This document shows positions 61,321-64,000 of a DNA stretch of 64,000 bases, one piece after another. The stretch is taken from the NCBI GenBank assembly GCA_024663395.1, contig JANFAH010000025.1, positions 310,001-374,000 of the forward strand, read 5' to 3'. Numbering within the stretch: position 1 is the first letter of the stretch; every line of letters starts with the position of its first letter. The DNA comes from Pisolithus tinctorius. Lineage: Eukaryota; Basidiomycota; Agaricomycetes; Boletales; Pisolithaceae. The position numbers and the translations under genes were made by a program. The notes below the pieces were generated by a model. That model made no database searches, was not told where the DNA came from, and saw only the letters and a program-made list of their open reading frames with translations.

Positions 61321-62887
61321 TCAATTGGAATGAAGTCTGAGTGCAGATGTGAAGTGTTTCGCCTTAATGCTAGGTAAAGGTTTGGTAAGGGTATTGGTGA
61401 CCATGTCATCAGTAGGACAATAAATTAAATGAAAGGAATGGTTTTCCACAGTGAAATGAATGAAATGGTATTGTATATTGATGTGCTTGGTGCAAGCGTG
61501 GTAGCTGCCATCTTTGGTGAGTGCAATGGCAGATTGACTGTCAGAATATAATGGAATGGGGTATTTGAGTGGTTGGAAAACTTCCCCAATGAGTCATCAA
61601 AGCCACAAGCCCTCTTTGGCTGCATGAGTTGCTGCAACATACTCTGCTTCAGCAGTTGAGAGTGTTACAAGTTCTTGTTTCTGTGAAGCCCAACTAATAG
61701 CTCCTCCATCCAGTAGATATGCATATCCACTGATAGCCCTTTGATGCTCCTGCGAAGCTCTGTCTGCATCAGTATAGCCCTCAAGGCCTCATTCTGTATT
61801 TCTGAACATCAAAGCAAGTGCTTTTGTGCCTGCAATATACCTGTAGATTCATTTTACAGCTTCCCAGTGAGTCGTGTTGGGTGCATTATTGAACTGTGCA
61901 ACTGTGGAGACAGCAAATGCAATGTCTGGGCACATTCCAACAGCAAGGTGCATGAGGGAGCCTACAGCAGCACAGTAGGGTATGTTTTTCATGTGTGCAG
62001 CTTCTTCAGCTGGCTGCAGAATTTCTCCATGAGAGAGTTTTATTCCAGGGTCCATTGGAATTGCAGCAAGCTTGCAGTCAGTGAGGTTATATTTTGTCAG
62101 AATGGCCTTGATGTAGGATTGCTGGGATAGTGATATGGTGCAGGTTTCTCTATTCTGTGTCACCTTCATCCCAAGTAGCCAACTGATGGGCCCTAGGTTG
62201 GAGATTTTAAAACAAGTGCTGATTTCTTCTTTGAATGAGCAGATTAGTGATGGGGAACTGCCTGTTACAGTGCAGTCATCGATGTGGCTGGCAAGGATGA
62301 GGATTTCTGATCCTATGTGACTGTAGAATACTCCCCAGTCTGTGTGTGCCCTGGTGAGTCCAAGATCTGCTAGGGTAGCACATAGCTTCTGGTACCACCA
62401 AAGTGCACCTTGTTTTGAGCCATATAATGCAACATTTAGCTTCCCAACTGGACAGGAAAAATTCCACCCTACAGCATAGCCCTCAGGGAGCTCCATGTAG
62501 ATGTCTTTGCCATCTCCAAGTTTGCCATTTAGGAATGCTGAGTGGAAATCAAAGACATCAACATCCCAGTCATTGCATGTGGCAATTGCGAGTATGGTGC
62601 AAAGTGATGCGAGTCTAGTGACAGGGGCATAGGTTTCATCATAGTTGATGCCCTGTATCTGGGAGTAGCCCTTAGTGACTAGGCAGGCCTTGTACTTCTT
62701 GATTTCCCCAGCAGCGTTGTGTTTGATCTTGAAGACCCATTTGCATCCTACAACATTTGCACCTTTTGGGCACTCAACAATGTCCCAGGTGTGTGCTTCC
62801 TCTAGGCTCTGTAATTCCACATTTATGGCATTTTGCCAGTTTGGCCAGTCAGCTTGGGATTTCGCCTCATGTACTGTTGATGGATCC
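61321..62887 (-). pseudogene. Copia-like (Ty1/Copia) pol remnant: reverse transcriptase and RNase H
   Basis: The minus strand encodes an RVT_2-type reverse transcriptase: a start region with PNWQNAI, then GCKWVFKIKHNAAGE, DETYAPVTRL, DVFDFHSAFLNG, YGSKQGALWWYQKL, the active-site IDD in ASHIDDCTVTG (Copia usually VDD), and PYCAAVGSLMHLAV. RNase H motifs follow, with YTDADRA, GAISWASQKQ, STAEAEYVAA and KHINIQYHF, but interrupted by several stops, mostly TGA, before the tail ending at 61321. Integrase and gag are missing because the sequence switches to a Gypsy-like LTR at 62888. It is a dead remnant. Confidence 0.85.
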
Positions 62888-63702
62888 TGTCATGACCATG
62901 ACACCAGCATAAGCCCCTAACACCTACTCCGCCCTCTTCCGACATGTTCCCGCGCTTCTCCGCCCTCCTCCGACGTGTTCCCGCGCTCCTCCGACCCTCC
63001 CGACACATCTCCACACCTCTCCGAGGTCCCCTGTCCATGTTCTGACCAACTCCGCTCAACTCCGCCCTAAGGTTGGTCACGTGGGCTGTCGGACTTGCGG
63101 CCCTGCATTCTAGATAGGGTTCCGCCCTCGTGTCGGTTTTCTCCATTCTTCCGCTCCTTTGGTATTTACCCTCTCTTCCTTGTTGTAGTAGTTTCCTTGT
63201 CTCAGTTAAGGTCCCCGTCATCCCTACCCTCTGTCCCTTGTGTCGGAAGGACTCTAACCCACTATACACTTATTGGTTTACATTCCGTACTGCACTGCCC
63301 TTGGCCTACATCGTATATAAGGCCACGTAGTACTCCGATGTAATCAGTACGAATATCGAATAAAGTCCCCACCTTCGACTCCCTCTCAGTCCCCTCCGGA
63401 GTTTCGTCTCCACTTCCTCTGAGTCCGCTCCACCTCTGAAATACGAGGGCTGAGCTCGCGCAAGGGGGCAGCGCACTAGCTGAACCCAATGCCCTCTCAT
63501 CCGACCTCCGACCTCTGACCTCCGACTCCGACTCTGACCTCAGCCTCCGAGACTTTCCTTCATACCCCTCCGCTCACTGTTCGTCGAATATCTCGCCACC
63601 CAGTGGTCGGATTCGCTTCGGACTTTGACTGCTGTACTCCGCAGCCCAACCCGCTCCAACTCCGCCCTAAGAAGGAGCCAGGGGTGTTGTCCGACTTTGA
63701 CA
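62888..63702 (+). repeat. Putative 5' LTR of a Gypsy-like retrotransposon
   Basis: The sequence changes abruptly to GC- and CpG-rich at TGTCATGACC, and a matching TGACA end lies at 63698-63702. In between are a TATATAAGG box at about 63312 and an AATAAA at about 63358, in the order expected for promoter and poly(A) signal of an LTR, and degenerate CTCCGCCCTCTTCCGAC-type repeats. A gag-like reading frame starts soon after. The right end is approximate and the second LTR is outside the window. Confidence 0.5.
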
Positions 63703-63757
63703 GTATATTCGTACTCTCACTTGTACGAGCTCTCTCACTTCCCCTACCACATCCGTT

Positions 63758-64000
63758 ATGCCTCCCATGACACGTCTCCGACAACGGGATGCTACCGAGG
63801 CCCTTGCTACAGCCTTGGCAAACCCCCGACATCTCCCTTCGGTTGTTGAGCCCTTCCGGAGCTTCTCCTCCAGGGGGCGCTCCAACTCCGACCCTGCTCC
63901 AGACAGCGCCTCACGTGCTGCACCCTCCATCCGTCAGCAGTCCGCCCTCCGCTCTCCGCCACCTCCTATCGTCATTCACCCTGGCGGAGATGGACCAGGC
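63758..64000 (+). CDS. Start of a gag-like reading frame (runs off the window)
   Basis: An ATG at 63758 opens a frame of 81 codons that is still open at the window end. It begins MPPMTRLRQRDATEALA and continues Pro/Ser/Arg-rich. Its position just behind the LTR suggests gag of a Gypsy-like element, but no diagnostic motif is reached. Confidence 0.45.
   Translation, partial: MPPMTRLRQRDATEALATALANPRHLPSVVEPFRSFSSRGRSNSDPAPDSASRAAPSIRQQSALRSPPPPIVIHPGGDGPG

Overview
The window looks like nuclear DNA from a basidiomycete fungus, most likely an agaricomycete. The genes are cut by very many short GT-AG introns of about 45-65 bases. There is a fused alpha-beta tryptophan synthase of the fungal type, and PIF/Harbinger, Copia-like and Gypsy-like transposons. 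No rRNA, tRNA or CRISPR array was found.

From 1 to 43930 the window holds one expanded locus. Four giant paralogous genes, each about 9 kb with roughly 40 exons and about 2,300 residues, fall into two subfamilies. They are A1 (1-8878, +, its first few codons lie outside the window), B1 (9764-18779, +), A2 (20905-29791, -) and B2 (31202-40217, +). Each encodes an acidic N-terminus, a beta-propeller-like middle, a GB1/RHD3-class (VLIG/GBP-like) GTPase domain, a Cys/His-rich zinc-binding region and a C-terminal von Willebrand A domain with a complete MIDAS. Each B gene is followed by a VIT + vWA gene: a decayed copy at 19238-20280 and an apparently intact one at 40872-43930. The layout is therefore a duplicated block [A, B, VIT-vWA] in which the second A is inverted. 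B2 carries a frameshift and an avoidable in-frame stop near its 5' end.

From 45851 to 56481 lies a single-copy metabolic stretch. It holds a phytanoyl-CoA-dioxygenase-like Fe(II)/2-oxoglutarate enzyme made of short exons (-), an MFS monocarboxylate-type transporter (-), a divergent EgtD-like amino-acid N-methyltransferase (+) and the tryptophan synthase (+). At the two positions known to set histidine specificity in EgtD, the methyltransferase has alanine. With tryptophan synthase next door, this suggests a tryptophan N-methylation (TrpM/hypaphorine-type) function.

From about 56500 to the end the window is nested transposons. An old DDE transposase gene was split by a complete Harbinger element (57167-60313, perfect 15-bp TIRs, TTA target duplications, convergent transposase and Myb/SANT genes). 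It is followed by a decayed Copia-like element (about 61026-62887) and the 5' LTR and start of gag of a Gypsy-like element (62888 onward).
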